Shown here one piece after another: positions 1 through 9,444 of a DNA stretch of 64,000 nt (positions within the stretch are counted from its first letter, which is position 1; the number at the start of each line of letters is the position of its first letter). The position numbers were made by a program, and so were the translations under genes. Under the pieces are notes generated by a model. The model did no database searches. It was not told the DNA's origin and was given only the letters and a program-made list of their open reading frames with translations. The DNA is taken from positions 372,001 to 436,000 of the forward strand of contig NZ_JABSPA010000002.1 in NCBI RefSeq assembly GCF_013214175.1, read 5' to 3'. This DNA comes from Colwellia sp. GTDB lineage: Bacteria > Pseudomonadota > Gammaproteobacteria > Enterobacterales > Alteromonadaceae.

Positions 1-138
1 CCGTAAGGTTATATTTTTTATAACATTAACCATAGCCTAATCATGGTGAATTAGTAATACCTTAACTCTGTTAGCAGGGACTTATATCCTTACTTTTTAG
101 TGAACTAGGTATTGCTTTATACAGTCGTTAATTATTTA

Positions 139-954
139 CTATTTATCAATATGTTTGCTTTCTAATAATTGATTGAGCTTATCTATTTTTGCTTCGAGTA
201 TTAACATATCTTCTTTAGTGGCAATAGTTTGCTTGGGTTTGCCTTCCTCTTCATGCATAACTTGCATGGCATCAACGATAATACCGATAAATAAGTTAAG
301 TACAGCAAAGCTGGTAATAATAATAAAAGGCACAAAGAATAGCCAAGAAAGCGGGAATAGCTCCATAGTCGGTCGAACTATACCCATAGACCAACTCTCT
401 AATGTCATCACCTGAAATAAGGTATATGCGGAAGCTCCAATGCTGCCAAACCATTCCTGCATATTGACATCACTATGGCTACCAAATATTTTAGTGGTCA
501 ATACGGCAGAAACATAAAAGATAATGCTTAATACGCCTACTACTGAGGCCATACCTGGTATTGAGTGACCTAGTGCGCCAATTACGCGACGCATTTGTGG
601 TACTACCGAGAGTAAGCGTAATACCCTTAATATTCTAAAGGCGCGTAATACCGATAATGCCCCGCTGGTCGGTGCCCAAGAAATAGCGACAATGATAAAA
701 TCGAACCAATTCCATCCGGAACGAAAAAAACTGCTTCTATAAACAATGAACTTTAACAATAGCTCGATGGAGAACATCACTAGGATGCTTGTGTCTATGA
801 CGAGCAGGATATCGGCATTATCTTTACCAAATTGACTAGTTTCCAGGCCAAGAGTAAAGGCATTAAATAGAATAAGAAAAATAATAAAGTTCTGAAAATG
901 CTTACTTTCAACGAATTTTTTTAGGCTGATGTTTTGCCTATTAATAGATGACAT
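139..954 (-). CDS. NavBac-type voltage-gated sodium channel
   Basis: Inner-membrane ion channel of the single-domain bacterial sodium channel family (NaChBac/NavAb), which works as a homotetramer. Using the ATG at 954 the protein is 271 aa, close to the family's usual ~270. The S4 voltage sensor carries arginines every third residue (about R104, R107, R110, R113 in RAFRILRVLRLL). The pore loop has the selectivity filter TLESWSM (about residues 184-190), the Na+-selective signature, identical to the NavAb filter as I recall it. S6 (about 203-229) ends in NLFIGIIVDAM, and a C-terminal helix (about 248-264) fits the family's tetramerising coiled coil. An in-frame TTG at 1041 would add 29 hydrophobic residues with no ribosome-binding support, so the ATG is preferred. 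It stands alone on the minus strand, divergent from the OmpA-like gene. In marine bacteria such channels are thought to link Na+ entry to motility or pH homeostasis; that role is inference here. Confidence 0.93.
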   Translation of the reverse strand: MSSINRQNISLKKFVESKHFQNFIIFLILFNAFTLGLETSQFGKDNADILLVIDTSILVMFSIELLLKFIVYRSSFFRSGWNWFDFIIVAISWAPTSGALSVLRAFRILRVLRLLSVVPQMRRVIGALGHSIPGMASVVGVLSIIFYVSAVLTTKIFGSHSDVNMQEWFGSIGASAYTLFQVMTLESWSMGIVRPTMELFPLSWLFFVPFIIITSFAVLNLFIGIIVDAMQVMHEEEGKPKQTIATKEDMLILEAKIDKLNQLLESKHIDK

Positions 955-1208
955 AGTGATTACCGACGAATAGAGAATAATTAAGGAAGATAAGGTGATA
1001 TACAATTGAAGAAAACAGGGAGACTGTACACTAATGCTCAATGAAATCTGTGACTAAATGTGAAGTATTAACGCTATGAATAGTTATATTTAATAGTAAG
1101 CACTTAAAATTAACACTTTTTTTACAAATCTATGGAGTATTTACTCAAAAAGATTAGAATGCGCGCAAGAAATACTTCTTCAGGCGATTTATATAAGGAA
1201 CCTATTCA

Positions 1209-2300
1209 ATGCGCCCATTTAAACTATCAAAATTATGTCAATTCATTGGTTTATCCGTTTTTTCATTTTCGTTGGCTGCCTCGGAGCAACCAACAGCCGA
1301 ATCACTTGTTGGTAATGTATACCTAGGTGGTCATGCTATGTATTTAAAAACCGATGAAGATCGTTTTTATAATAGTAACGCTGATTCGTCAATTGATCAT
1401 GCCTCGGGCTTAGGTGCTGAAGCAGGGTATCGCTTATCTGAATTATTCGAGACCAGAATATCGTATACACACTTTAATCCGGTTGCTGAAAACAATAATT
1501 ATGATTTATCTTCGGGTAAAAGTATTGCCTTAGATTTATTATACTTTCCCTTTAAGGAAAGTTTTTATGTTGTTGGTGGTGCAGACTTTCTAGATGTAGA
1601 GAAGTCAAATTTGTCTGCTGCTTTAGGTGCCGGTTACCGTCATTATTTATCGCAAAACATGGCACTATATTTTGAGGGGAAGGGGCACTATCAATTCGAT
1701 AATAATTTTACCGACTTTTCTAGCAAAATCGGTTTTATCTATTATTTTGGTAGTCAGCCTCAAAAGATAAAGCGCACTGAATCGACTAAAGTTACGGCTA
1801 TACAGCCCACTATGGCTGTTGTTGCGACAAAAGATAGTGATAATGATGGCATAGTTGATAGCCAAGATAATTGTGCAAATACACCTGCAATGGATAAAGT
1901 AAACGCTAAAGGTTGTACTATATTTACTGCGCAACAAGGATCAATGCGCTTATTAGTAAATTTTGATAATGACAAAAGCGAAGTACGCACTGAGTATAAA
2001 AATGAAGTAGCAAAAGCTGCAGAGTTCATGAATACCTATCCTCATGTGAATTTAACTATTGAAGGTCATACTTCAGCACAAGGTAGTGAAAAATATAATC
2101 AAGCTTTATCAGAAAAACGTGCGCAAGCGATTGTTGCTGTGTTAATTAATGATTTTTCTATTGATGCAAGTCGCTTAAACTTTATTGGGCACGGTGAAAC
2201 AATGTTGATGAACCCAGCCAATACAGCAGCAGCGCATAAGCAAAATCGTAGAATTGAAGCAATCGTTGCTACTAGTAAGCAAGTCGCTGAAAAACGATAA
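1209..2300 (+). CDS. OmpA-family outer membrane protein
   Basis: Envelope protein of 363 aa that anchors the outer membrane to peptidoglycan. A signal peptide covers about residues 1-25. An eight-stranded-barrel-like N-terminal domain follows (about 30-182, ending in an aromatic strand IGFIYYFGSQ). Next comes a short calcium-binding thrombospondin-3-like linker (DSDNDGIVDSQDNC, about 209-222) and a C-terminal OmpA peptidoglycan-binding domain (about 245-355). The OmpA core reads GHTSAQGSEKYNQALSEKRA, so the Asp that commonly follows GHT is Ser here. The NRRIE arginine pair near 347-348 is retained. The start is supported by AAGGAA eight bases upstream. The gene sits where secE-nusG would be expected, directly before the rplK promoter, but 270 bp separate them and it is probably its own transcript. 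Function is sure at family level only. Confidence 0.9.
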   Translation: MRPFKLSKLCQFIGLSVFSFSLAASEQPTAESLVGNVYLGGHAMYLKTDEDRFYNSNADSSIDHASGLGAEAGYRLSELFETRISYTHFNPVAENNNYDLSSGKSIALDLLYFPFKESFYVVGGADFLDVEKSNLSAALGAGYRHYLSQNMALYFEGKGHYQFDNNFTDFSSKIGFIYYFGSQPQKIKRTESTKVTAIQPTMAVVATKDSDNDGIVDSQDNCANTPAMDKVNAKGCTIFTAQQGSMRLLVNFDNDKSEVRTEYKNEVAKAAEFMNTYPHVNLTIEGHTSAQGSEKYNQALSEKRAQAIVAVLINDFSIDASRLNFIGHGETMLMNPANTAAAHKQNRRIEAIVATSKQVAEKR

Positions 2301-2370
2301 TTATTTGGCGAGATAAAGGTATCACTAAGCAATTAAATAGTGACTTAGACTCGTCTTGTAATAAAAGCAC

Positions 2371-2400
2371 TTGAAATGGCACTACTGGTTAATATATAAT
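2371..2400 (+). promoter_or_regulatory. Sigma-70 promoter of the rplKA operon
   Basis: A -35 like TTGAAA (2371-2376) and a perfect -10 TATAAT (2395-2400) are separated by 18 bases. They are followed by a GC-rich discriminator (CCGCTGCCGC), the kind found at stringently controlled ribosomal and tRNA promoters. The leader to the rplK start is about 165 bases. Sequence match only. Confidence 0.65.
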
Positions 2401-2573
2401 CCGCTGCCGCTTATTTTTAGCGCGCACTAAATGCGCTTGATAACGTTATGAAAGTAACTGTTTTTAAAGCGAATTTTGTAAAACAGGGAAGCGAAAATAC
2501 AGTGCTGAATTAGTGAATGCTAATTTTGTGTTATATGTATCGCGTTAATTACCCAAACTAAAGGTATTTTAAA

Positions 2574-3002
2574 ATGGCTAAAAAAGTCCAAGCTCTAATC
2601 AAGCTACAAGTAGCTGCTGGTGCAGCTAACCCGTCACCACCAGTTGGTCCTGCATTAGGTCAACATGGTGTTAACATCATGGAATTCTGTAAAGCGTTCA
2701 ACGCGAAAACAGATTCTTTAGAAAAAGGCGCTCCGGTTCCAGTAGTAATTACTGTATATAATGACCGTTCGTTTACTTTCGAAACTAAAACTCCACCTGC
2801 TTCTTACTTATTGAAAAAAGCAGCTGGCGTAAAAAGCGGCTCTGGTCGTCCTAACACTGAAAAAGTTGGTTCTGTAACTACAGCTCAACTTGAAGAAATT
2901 GTTAAGATGAAAGAACCTGATTTGACTGCTGGTTCTATGGAAGCTGCAGTGCGTACCATTGCGGGTTCTGCTCGTTCAATGGGTTTAGTGGTAGAGGACT
3001 AA
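2574..3002 (+). CDS. rplK: 50S ribosomal protein L11
   Basis: L11, 142 aa, the usual length. It binds the GTPase-associated centre of 23S rRNA and is needed for RelA-dependent stringent signalling. The N-terminus ([20 protein letters not shown]) and the proline-rich [20 protein letters not shown] segment are classical. AAAGG lies ahead of the ATG. rplA follows after only three bases, so the two form one operon. Transcription starts from the TTGAAA/TATAAT promoter upstream. nusG, which normally precedes rplK, is not here. Confidence 0.99.
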   Translation: MAKKVQALIKLQVAAGAANPSPPVGPALGQHGVNIMEFCKAFNAKTDSLEKGAPVPVVITVYNDRSFTFETKTPPASYLLKKAAGVKSGSGRPNTEKVGSVTTAQLEEIVKMKEPDLTAGSMEAAVRTIAGSARSMGLVVED

Positions 3003-3005
3003 TCA

Positions 3006-3704
3006 ATGGCTAAATTATCAAAACGTACTCGTCTTATCCGTGAAAAAGTAGACGTATTAAAAGAATATGATATCAAAGAAGCTGTTTCTTTATTAAAAGA
3101 ATTTGCTACTGCTAACTTCCGTGAAAGCGTAGATGTTGCAGTAAATCTTGGTATCGATGCTCGTAAATCAGATCAAAACGTTCGTGGCGCTACAGTATTA
3201 CCAAATGGTACTGGCCGTGATGTACGTGTTGCTGTATTTACACAAGGTGCAAACGCAGAGAAAGCTAAAGAAGCTGGTGCTGACATCGTTGGTATGGAAG
3301 ATTTAGCTGCGCTAGTAAAAGCTGGCGAAATGAACTTCGACGTTGTTATTGCTTCTCCTGACGCAATGCGTGTTGTTGGTCAACTAGGTCAAATCTTAGG
3401 CCCACGTGGTTTAATGCCTAACCCTAAAGTTGGCACAGTAACTCCTGACGTAGCTGGCGCTGTTAAAAACGCTAAGTCTGGTCAGATCCGTTACCGCAAC
3501 GACAAAAACGGCATCATCCATACCACTATCGGTAAGGCTGATTTCGATGCTGCACACTTGCAAGAAAACTTAGAAGCATTGCTTGAAGCGCTTAAAAAAG
3601 CAAAACCTGCAAATGCTAAAGGTCAATACTTGAAGAAAGTTTCTCTTTCTACAACTATGGGTGCCGGCGTTGTCGTCAACCAATCGACTCTTTCTCAAGA
3701 CTAA
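3006..3704 (+). CDS. rplA: 50S ribosomal protein L1
   Basis: L1, 232 aa, forms the L1 stalk that moves with E-site tRNA. In gammaproteobacteria it also represses the L11-L1 operon by binding its own mRNA. The [16 protein letters not shown] start and the conserved [21 protein letters not shown]-binding segment are present. It starts three bases after rplK. A strong hairpin (3769-3797) follows, so the L11-L1 unit is at least partly separated from rplJL. Confidence 0.99.
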   Translation: MAKLSKRTRLIREKVDVLKEYDIKEAVSLLKEFATANFRESVDVAVNLGIDARKSDQNVRGATVLPNGTGRDVRVAVFTQGANAEKAKEAGADIVGMEDLAALVKAGEMNFDVVIASPDAMRVVGQLGQILGPRGLMPNPKVGTVTPDVAGAVKNAKSGQIRYRNDKNGIIHTTIGKADFDAAHLQENLEALLEALKKAKPANAKGQYLKKVSLSTTMGAGVVVNQSTLSQD

Positions 3705-3768
3705 TATTTGCTGGTAAATTATTACCTGTAAATGCTTGAGTAAAGTTTCGTGTATTGAATCTTTACAA

Positions 3769-3797
3769 GGGCGAAATTATAATCTATAATTTCGCCC
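3769..3797 (+). terminator. Hairpin after rplA
   Basis: A perfect 13-bp stem (GGGCGAAATTATA and its complement) with a 3-base loop. Only a weak T-rich tail follows (CTTAAATTTT), so it may be a partial terminator or an RNA processing site between the rplKA and rplJL units. Confidence 0.6.
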
Positions 3798-3810
3798 CTT
3801 AAATTTTGGT

Positions 3811-4058
3811 AGGAGTTGTCGGTTTTTTTTGCTTAATTGCTGAATAAAATAGACAACCCCCGTCCAAGACCGTAGGTGTATTTATTTCTTCTGATTTAGA
3901 TACTTAATACTTCCTACGTAGATGGTGATTACCCAGATATTTTCCTTAAATTCTGGTCCTCGCCGTTATGGCCTGACTTTTTATATAGAAAGTCAGGGAT
4001 TGTAAATACCGGTGCTTATATATTAGATATATGCCGGTGAAACCAGGAGTTAAAGCCA
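3811..4058 (+). promoter_or_regulatory. Probable L10 leader of rplJL-rpoBC mRNA
   Basis: A gap of about 350 bases lies between rplA and rplJ and is rich in pairing. GTTGTC near 3815 pairs with GACAAC near 3852. CGTAGG (3871-3876) pairs with CCTACG near 3911. CCTGACTTT (3972-3980) pairs with AAAGTCAGG (3989-3997). An ACCGG/CCGGT stem then lies directly before the AGGAG ribosome-binding site. In gammaproteobacteria this place holds the L10 leader, where the L10-L12 complex binds to repress rplJL. I assign it from position and pairing, not from a covariance-model match. Confidence 0.6.
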
Positions 4059-4553
4059 ATGGCTATCAATCTTGATGATAAAAAAGCAATTGTTGCTGAA
4101 GTTCAAGAAGCTGCTAATGGCGCTCAATCAATTGTAATCGCGGATGCCCGTGGTGTACCAGTTGAAGCAATTACTGTATTGCGTAAGCAAGCACGTGATA
4201 ATGGCGTATGGATGAAAGTTGTCCGTAACACATTAGCACGTCGTGCAGTAGAAGGTACTGAATTTGAATGTGTTTCTGACGTATTCAAAGGTCCTTCATT
4301 AATCGCTTTCTCAAGTGAACACCCAGGTGCTGCTGCACGTTTATTCACAGACTTCGCTAAAACTAACGAAGCTTTTGAATTAAAAGCAGCTGCATTTGAA
4401 GGTAATTCAGTAGACGTAAACATGTTAGCTAAGCTACCAACTTACGACGAAGCAATTGCACAATTAATGAGCGTTATGAAAGAAGCATCTGCAGGCAAGT
4501 TAGTCCGCACGATTGCTGCACTTCGCGATCAGAAAGAACAAGAAGCTGCATAA
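4059..4553 (+). CDS. rplJ: 50S ribosomal protein L10
   Basis: L10, 164 aa, the base of the L7/L12 stalk. The N-terminal RNA-binding domain ([19 protein letters not shown]) contains the usual [12 protein letters not shown] segment. A C-terminal helix (about 135-164) binds L7/L12 dimers. CCAGGAG precedes the ATG. Expression is probably controlled by autogenous binding to the long leader upstream. rplL follows after 117 bases. Confidence 0.99.
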   Translation: MAINLDDKKAIVAEVQEAANGAQSIVIADARGVPVEAITVLRKQARDNGVWMKVVRNTLARRAVEGTEFECVSDVFKGPSLIAFSSEHPGAAARLFTDFAKTNEAFELKAAAFEGNSVDVNMLAKLPTYDEAIAQLMSVMKEASAGKLVRTIAALRDQKEQEAA

Positions 4554-4670
4554 TTTATTTTTTGTTTACTAAGGTAAACGAAATAAAAGCACTTTTTGAA
4601 TTTATAGTTATTCAAAACAGCATATTATATTATTATATAAAGCTGTTTATTAAAAAACAGGAAAATTAAA

Positions 4671-5033
4671 ATGTCTATTTCTAAAGACGATATCTTAAAC
4701 GCAGTTGCTGAAATGTCAGTAATGGACGTAGTTGCACTAATCGAAGCAATGGAAGAGAAGTTCGGCGTATCTGCCGCTGCTGCTACTGTTGTTGCTGGCG
4801 ATGCTGGTGGTGCTGCTGCAGAACAAACTGAATTTGACGTTGTAATGACTAGCTTCGGCCCTAAGAAAGTTGCAGTAATCAAAGCCGTTCGTGGCGCTAC
4901 AGGTTTAGGCCTTAAAGAAGCTAAAGACTTAGTTGAAGCTCTTGGCGTTGTTAAAGAAGGCTTAGAAAAAGCTGACGCTGATGACCTTAAGAAACTTCTT
5001 GAAGAAGCTGGTGCTTCTGTTGAGATCAAATAA
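4671..5033 (+). CDS. rplL: 50S ribosomal protein L7/L12
   Basis: L7/L12, 120 aa, the multicopy stalk protein that recruits translation factors. It shows the N-terminal dimerisation helices, an Ala/Val-rich hinge (about 34-50) and the conserved C-terminal domain with [28 protein letters not shown] precedes the start. A hairpin/T-run attenuator lies between it and rpoB. Confidence 0.99.
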   Translation: MSISKDDILNAVAEMSVMDVVALIEAMEEKFGVSAAAATVVAGDAGGAAAEQTEFDVVMTSFGPKKVAVIKAVRGATGLGLKEAKDLVEALGVVKEGLEKADADDLKKLLEEAGASVEIK

Positions 5034-5069
5034 TCTGTTTTTAAACAGATTATTTGCCTGAAAAGGCAT

Positions 5070-5100
5070 GGCTGGTGATTTAAACGTCACCGGCCTTTTT
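5070..5100 (+). terminator. rplL-rpoB attenuator
   Basis: A 9-bp stem (GGCTGGTGA with TCACCGGCC, one G-U pair) is followed at once by five T. Its place between rplL and rpoB matches the partial terminator known in enterobacteria, which lowers rpoBC transcription relative to the ribosomal genes. Confidence 0.8.
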
Positions 5101-5289
5101 GCGCTTTTGTTGTTAGAGAATAAATGATTTTTTATTAACTAATAATGCACTATTAAGCGTTTAGGTGATTTTTCTAACTATTAGTGAATCATCTAGTAAT
5201 ATTTAGACGTAAATATTACAGCATAACCTGTCTAGCTGAGCTTTGCTCAGTAGGCAGATTTGGCCATAACCAGCAAGCTGAGGAACCCC

Positions 5290-8200
5290 ATGGCTTACTC
5301 ATACTTTGAGAAAAAGCGAATTAGAAAGGACTTTGGTAAAAGTGTACAAGTAATGGAATATCCATTCTTATTGTCCATTCAACTCGATTCTTTCCGCAAG
5401 TTTATTGATCTTGACGAAACAGGTGAAACCGGTCTAGAGGCTGCTTTCCGTTCTATTTTCCCTATTAAAGCTTATTCAGGTAGCTCAGAATTACAATATG
5501 TAAGCTATCGTTTAGGTGAACCATTATTTGACGTTAAAGAATGTCAAATACGTGGTGTGACTTATTCTGCACCATTACGCGTGAAATTACGCTTAGTGGT
5601 TTACGATAAAGAAGCCGCAGCCGGTACTGTCAAAGATATCAAAGAGCAAGAAGTGTACATGGGCGAAATCCCGTTGATGACAGATAACGGTACCTTCGTA
5701 ATTAATGGTACTGAGCGTGTTATCGTTTCACAATTACATCGTTCTCCTGGTGTATTCTTTGATCACGATAAAGGTAAAACGCATTCATCGGGTAAAGTAT
5801 TATATAACGCACGCGTTATTCCTTACCGCGGTTCATGGTTAGATTTTGAATTCGATCCAAAAGATAACTTATTTGTACGTATAGATAGACGTCGTAAATT
5901 ACCAGCGTCAATTATCTTACGTGCATTAGAATATTCTACTGAAGAAATTCTAGATATGTTCTATGACACAACTGAATACACCATTAAAGGTGATAAGTTG
6001 ATCATGGATCTTGTCCCTGAACGTCTTCGTGGTGAAACTGCTACTTTTGATCTTTCGATCAAAAAAGGTGAAGTATTAGTTGAGTCTGGTCGTCGTATTA
6101 CTGCACGTCATATTCGCGCTTTATCTAAAGCTAAAATTGATAAACTAGAAGTACCAGCAGATTATATCGTTGGTCGTGTTTTATCAAAAGCCTACATCGA
6201 CAAATCTACCGGTGAAGTAATTGCAGAAGCAAATGCTGAAATCACTTTAGAAATGTTAGCCGAGCTTAGCCAAGCGGGCCATAAAGTACTTTCTACTTTA
6301 TATATGAACGAATTCGATGTTGGTTCATACATGTCTGATACCTTGCGTGTCGATGGTTCAACTAACAAGCTAGAAGCTTTAGTTGAAATATACCGCATGA
6401 TGCGTCCAGGCGAGCCACCAACAAAAGATGCTGCTGAAGGGTTATTCACTAACTTATTCTTCGCCTCTGAACGTTATGACTTGTCTACAGTAGGTCGTAT
6501 GAAGTTCAACCGTCGTGTTGGCAATGCCGATGATGTTGGTAGTGGTATCTTATCGAAAGAAGATATTATCTCGGTAATGAGAACCTTGATCAATATTCGT
6601 GATGGTAAAGGCGAAGTTGATGATATCGATCACTTAGGTAACCGTCGTATTCGTTCTGTTGGTGAAATGGCAGAAAACCAATTCCGTGTTGGTCTTGTTC
6701 GTGTTGAACGTGCAGTTCGTGAGCGTTTAAGTCTTGGTGACTTAGATGCAATCATGCCACAAGATTTAATCAATGCTAAGCCAATATCTGCGGCAGTGAA
6801 AGAGTTCTTTGGCTCATCACAATTGTCACAGTTTATGGATCAAAACAACCCGTTATCAGAAGTAACGCATAAGCGTCGTATTTCTGCCTTAGGGCCGGGT
6901 GGTTTAACCCGTGAACGTGCTGGTTTTGAAGTACGTGATGTACATCCAACGCATTATGGTCGTGTTTGTCCAATCGAAACGCCAGAGGGTCCAAACATTG
7001 GTTTGATCAACTCGCTTTCTTGTTACGCACGTACCAATGATTTCGGTTTCTTAGAAACACCTTACCGTAAAGTAATTGACGGTTTAGTGACTGATGATAT
7101 TGATTACTTATCAGCGATTGAAGAGGGTAACTTTGTTATCGCTCAGGCCAACGCTAAACGTAATGATAAAAGCATGTTAACTGAAGAGTTAGTTAACTGT
7201 CGTCATAGAAATGAATTTACTTTAAAAGCTTCTGCTGAAGTTCAATATATGGATGTTTCACCACAACAAATTATTTCTGTTGCGGCGTCACTTATTCCAT
7301 TCCTTGAACACGATGATGCTAACAGAGCCTTGATGGGCTCGAACATGCAACGTCAAGCTGTACCTACCTTAAGAGTTGATAAACCGCTTGTTGGTACTGG
7401 TATGGAAAAAGTAGTTGCAGTTGATTCAGGTGTTACTGCAGTTGCCAAACGTGGCGGCGTAGTAAGCTATGTTGATGCTTCACGTATCGTAGTTAAAGTT
7501 AACGAAAATGAAATGCATGCTGGTGAAGCAGGTATTGATATTTATAACTTAACTAAATACACACGTTCTAACCAAAATACTTGTATCAACCAACGTCCAG
7601 TGTGTCGTATGGGTGAACCAGTAGTACGTGGTGATGTATTAGCGGATGGTCCTTCAACTGATATGGGTGAATTGGCATTAGGCCAAAACATGCGTATAGC
7701 ATTCATGCCTTGGAATGGTTACAACTTCGAAGATTCAATGTTGTTATCTGAGCGTGTTGCTATTGAAGACAGATTTACCACTATTCACATACAAGAGCTA
7801 ACGTGTATTGCACGTGATACTAAGCTTGGTAGTGAAGAAATTACTGCAGATATTCCAAACGTAGGTGAGTCAGCATTATCTAAATTAGATGAAGCTGGTG
7901 TTGTTTACATTGGTGCTGAAGTAAATGGTGGTGACATCCTAGTTGGTAAAGTTACGCCTAAAGGTGAAACACAACTTACCCCTGAAGAAAAACTTTTACG
8001 AGCAATTTTCGGTGAGAAAGCTGCTGACGTTAAAGATAGCTCGTTACGTGTACCTAACTCTGTTAAAGGTACTATCATCGATGTACAAATCTTCACTCGT
8101 GACGGCGTAGAAAAAGATGCTCGTGCGGTTGAAATTGAACAAATGCAACTTAAAGAAGTTAAGAAAGATCTTGGCGATGAATTAAGTATCTTTGAAGATG

Positions 8201-9318
8201 GTATTTATGCACGTACTAAAAAGTTATTGTTATCAGCCGGTTTAAATGAGTCTGACTTAACGTCTATGTCTCGTGACAAATGGTTAATGCAAAACTTAGC
8301 TGATGAAGGTCAACAAGCAGAGCTTGAGCAAATAGCTGAGCAATGGGACAACATCAAAGAAGACTTCGATAAGAAGTTTGAAGTGAAACGTCGTAAGATC
8401 ACTCAAGGTGATGACTTACAACCTGGCGTATTAAAAATTGTTAAGGTTTACTTAGCTGTTAAACGTCACATTCAGCCAGGTGATAAAATGGCTGGTCGTC
8501 ATGGTAACAAGGGTGTTATTTCAAACGTAGTACCTGTTGAAGATATGCCATACGATGAGTTTGGTGTACCAGTAGATATCGTCTTGAACCCGTTAGGTGT
8601 TCCATCACGTATGAACATTGGTCAGATCTTGGAAACTCACTTAGGCATGGCATGTCGTGGTGTTGGTGAGAAGATCAACCGTATGTTAGAAGAGCAGCGT
8701 GAAATGCACAAACTACGTAACTTCATTCAAGAAGTTTACGATGTTGGTGAATCTCGTCAAACAGTTGATATTGCAACTTTCTCTGACGATGAAGTCTTGC
8801 GTATGGCTGATAATATGCGTGCTGGTTTAACGATTGCAACACCAGCATTTGATGGCGCAGCCGAGAAAGAAATCAAAGAGTTATTTAAACTTGCAGAAAT
8901 GCCTGAAAGTGGTCAGTTCTGGTTAACTGATGGCCGTACTGGTCGTAAGTTCGAGCGTCCTGTAACTGTTGGTTATATGTATATGTTAAAACTAAACCAT
9001 TTAGTTGACGACAAAATGCATGCACGTTCTACTGGTTCTTACAGTCTTGTTACCCAGCAACCACTTGGCGGTAAAGCGCAATTTGGTGGTCAGCGTTTCG
9101 GTGAGATGGAAGTATGGGCCTTAGAAGCATATGGCGCAGCTTACACATTACAAGAAATGTTAACAGTGAAATCTGATGATGTTAACGGTCGTACTAAGAT
9201 GTATAAAAACTTAGTTGACGGTGATCATAAAATGGAACCAGGTATTCCTGAATCATTCAATGTATTACTTAAAGAAATTCGTTCTTTAGGTATTAACATC
9301 GAATTAGATAAGGACTAG
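5290..9318 (+). CDS. rpoB: RNA polymerase beta subunit
   Basis: RpoB, 1342 aa from the ATG at 5290 ([17 protein letters not shown]), the same length as E. coli RpoB. An in-frame TTG 30 bases upstream is ignored because GAGG lies just before the ATG and the family starts here. The rifampicin-binding cluster ([19 protein letters not shown], then [11 protein letters not shown]) has the wild-type residues of sensitive strains. The C-terminal [20 protein letters not shown] clamp segment is present. It is co-transcribed with rpoC after 126 bases. Confidence 0.99.
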   Translation: MAYSYFEKKRIRKDFGKSVQVMEYPFLLSIQLDSFRKFIDLDETGETGLEAAFRSIFPIKAYSGSSELQYVSYRLGEPLFDVKECQIRGVTYSAPLRVKLRLVVYDKEAAAGTVKDIKEQEVYMGEIPLMTDNGTFVINGTERVIVSQLHRSPGVFFDHDKGKTHSSGKVLYNARVIPYRGSWLDFEFDPKDNLFVRIDRRRKLPASIILRALEYSTEEILDMFYDTTEYTIKGDKLIMDLVPERLRGETATFDLSIKKGEVLVESGRRITARHIRALSKAKIDKLEVPADYIVGRVLSKAYIDKSTGEVIAEANAEITLEMLAELSQAGHKVLSTLYMNEFDVGSYMSDTLRVDGSTNKLEALVEIYRMMRPGEPPTKDAAEGLFTNLFFASERYDLSTVGRMKFNRRVGNADDVGSGILSKEDIISVMRTLINIRDGKGEVDDIDHLGNRRIRSVGEMAENQFRVGLVRVERAVRERLSLGDLDAIMPQDLINAKPISAAVKEFFGSSQLSQFMDQNNPLSEVTHKRRISALGPGGLTRERAGFEVRDVHPTHYGRVCPIETPEGPNIGLINSLSCYARTNDFGFLETPYRKVIDGLVTDDIDYLSAIEEGNFVIAQANAKRNDKSMLTEELVNCRHRNEFTLKASAEVQYMDVSPQQIISVAASLIPFLEHDDANRALMGSNMQRQAVPTLRVDKPLVGTGMEKVVAVDSGVTAVAKRGGVVSYVDASRIVVKVNENEMHAGEAGIDIYNLTKYTRSNQNTCINQRPVCRMGEPVVRGDVLADGPSTDMGELALGQNMRIAFMPWNGYNFEDSMLLSERVAIEDRFTTIHIQELTCIARDTKLGSEEITADIPNVGESALSKLDEAGVVYIGAEVNGGDILVGKVTPKGETQLTPEEKLLRAIFGEKAADVKDSSLRVPNSVKGTIIDVQIFTRDGVEKDARAVEIEQMQLKEVKKDLGDELSIFEDGIYARTKKLLLSAGLNESDLTSMSRDKWLMQNLADEGQQAELEQIAEQWDNIKEDFDKKFEVKRRKITQGDDLQPGVLKIVKVYLAVKRHIQPGDKMAGRHGNKGVISNVVPVEDMPYDEFGVPVDIVLNPLGVPSRMNIGQILETHLGMACRGVGEKINRMLEEQREMHKLRNFIQEVYDVGESRQTVDIATFSDDEVLRMADNMRAGLTIATPAFDGAAEKEIKELFKLAEMPESGQFWLTDGRTGRKFERPVTVGYMYMLKLNHLVDDKMHARSTGSYSLVTQQPLGGKAQFGGQRFGEMEVWALEAYGAAYTLQEMLTVKSDDVNGRTKMYKNLVDGDHKMEPGIPESFNVLLKEIRSLGINIELDKD

Positions 9319-9444
9319 TACCTTATGCCTAGCGCTTAGCGCTAGGCATTTAGTTCTAAGCAGTTGTAGCTGAACATATTCAGTGAGGGAAGAAGACAAA
9401 GTATTCGTCTTCTTCTAAAGATTTAACTCCGACAGGAGAAGAGT

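Noticed and set aside
1132..1326. A 64-codon frame overlapping the OmpA-like gene start
   Set aside because: It overlaps the signal peptide of the real gene in a different frame and has no supporting features.
2401..2573. A tRNA gene upstream of rplK, suggested by the tRNA-like promoter
   Set aside because: No cloverleaf or T-loop sequence could be found in the leader.
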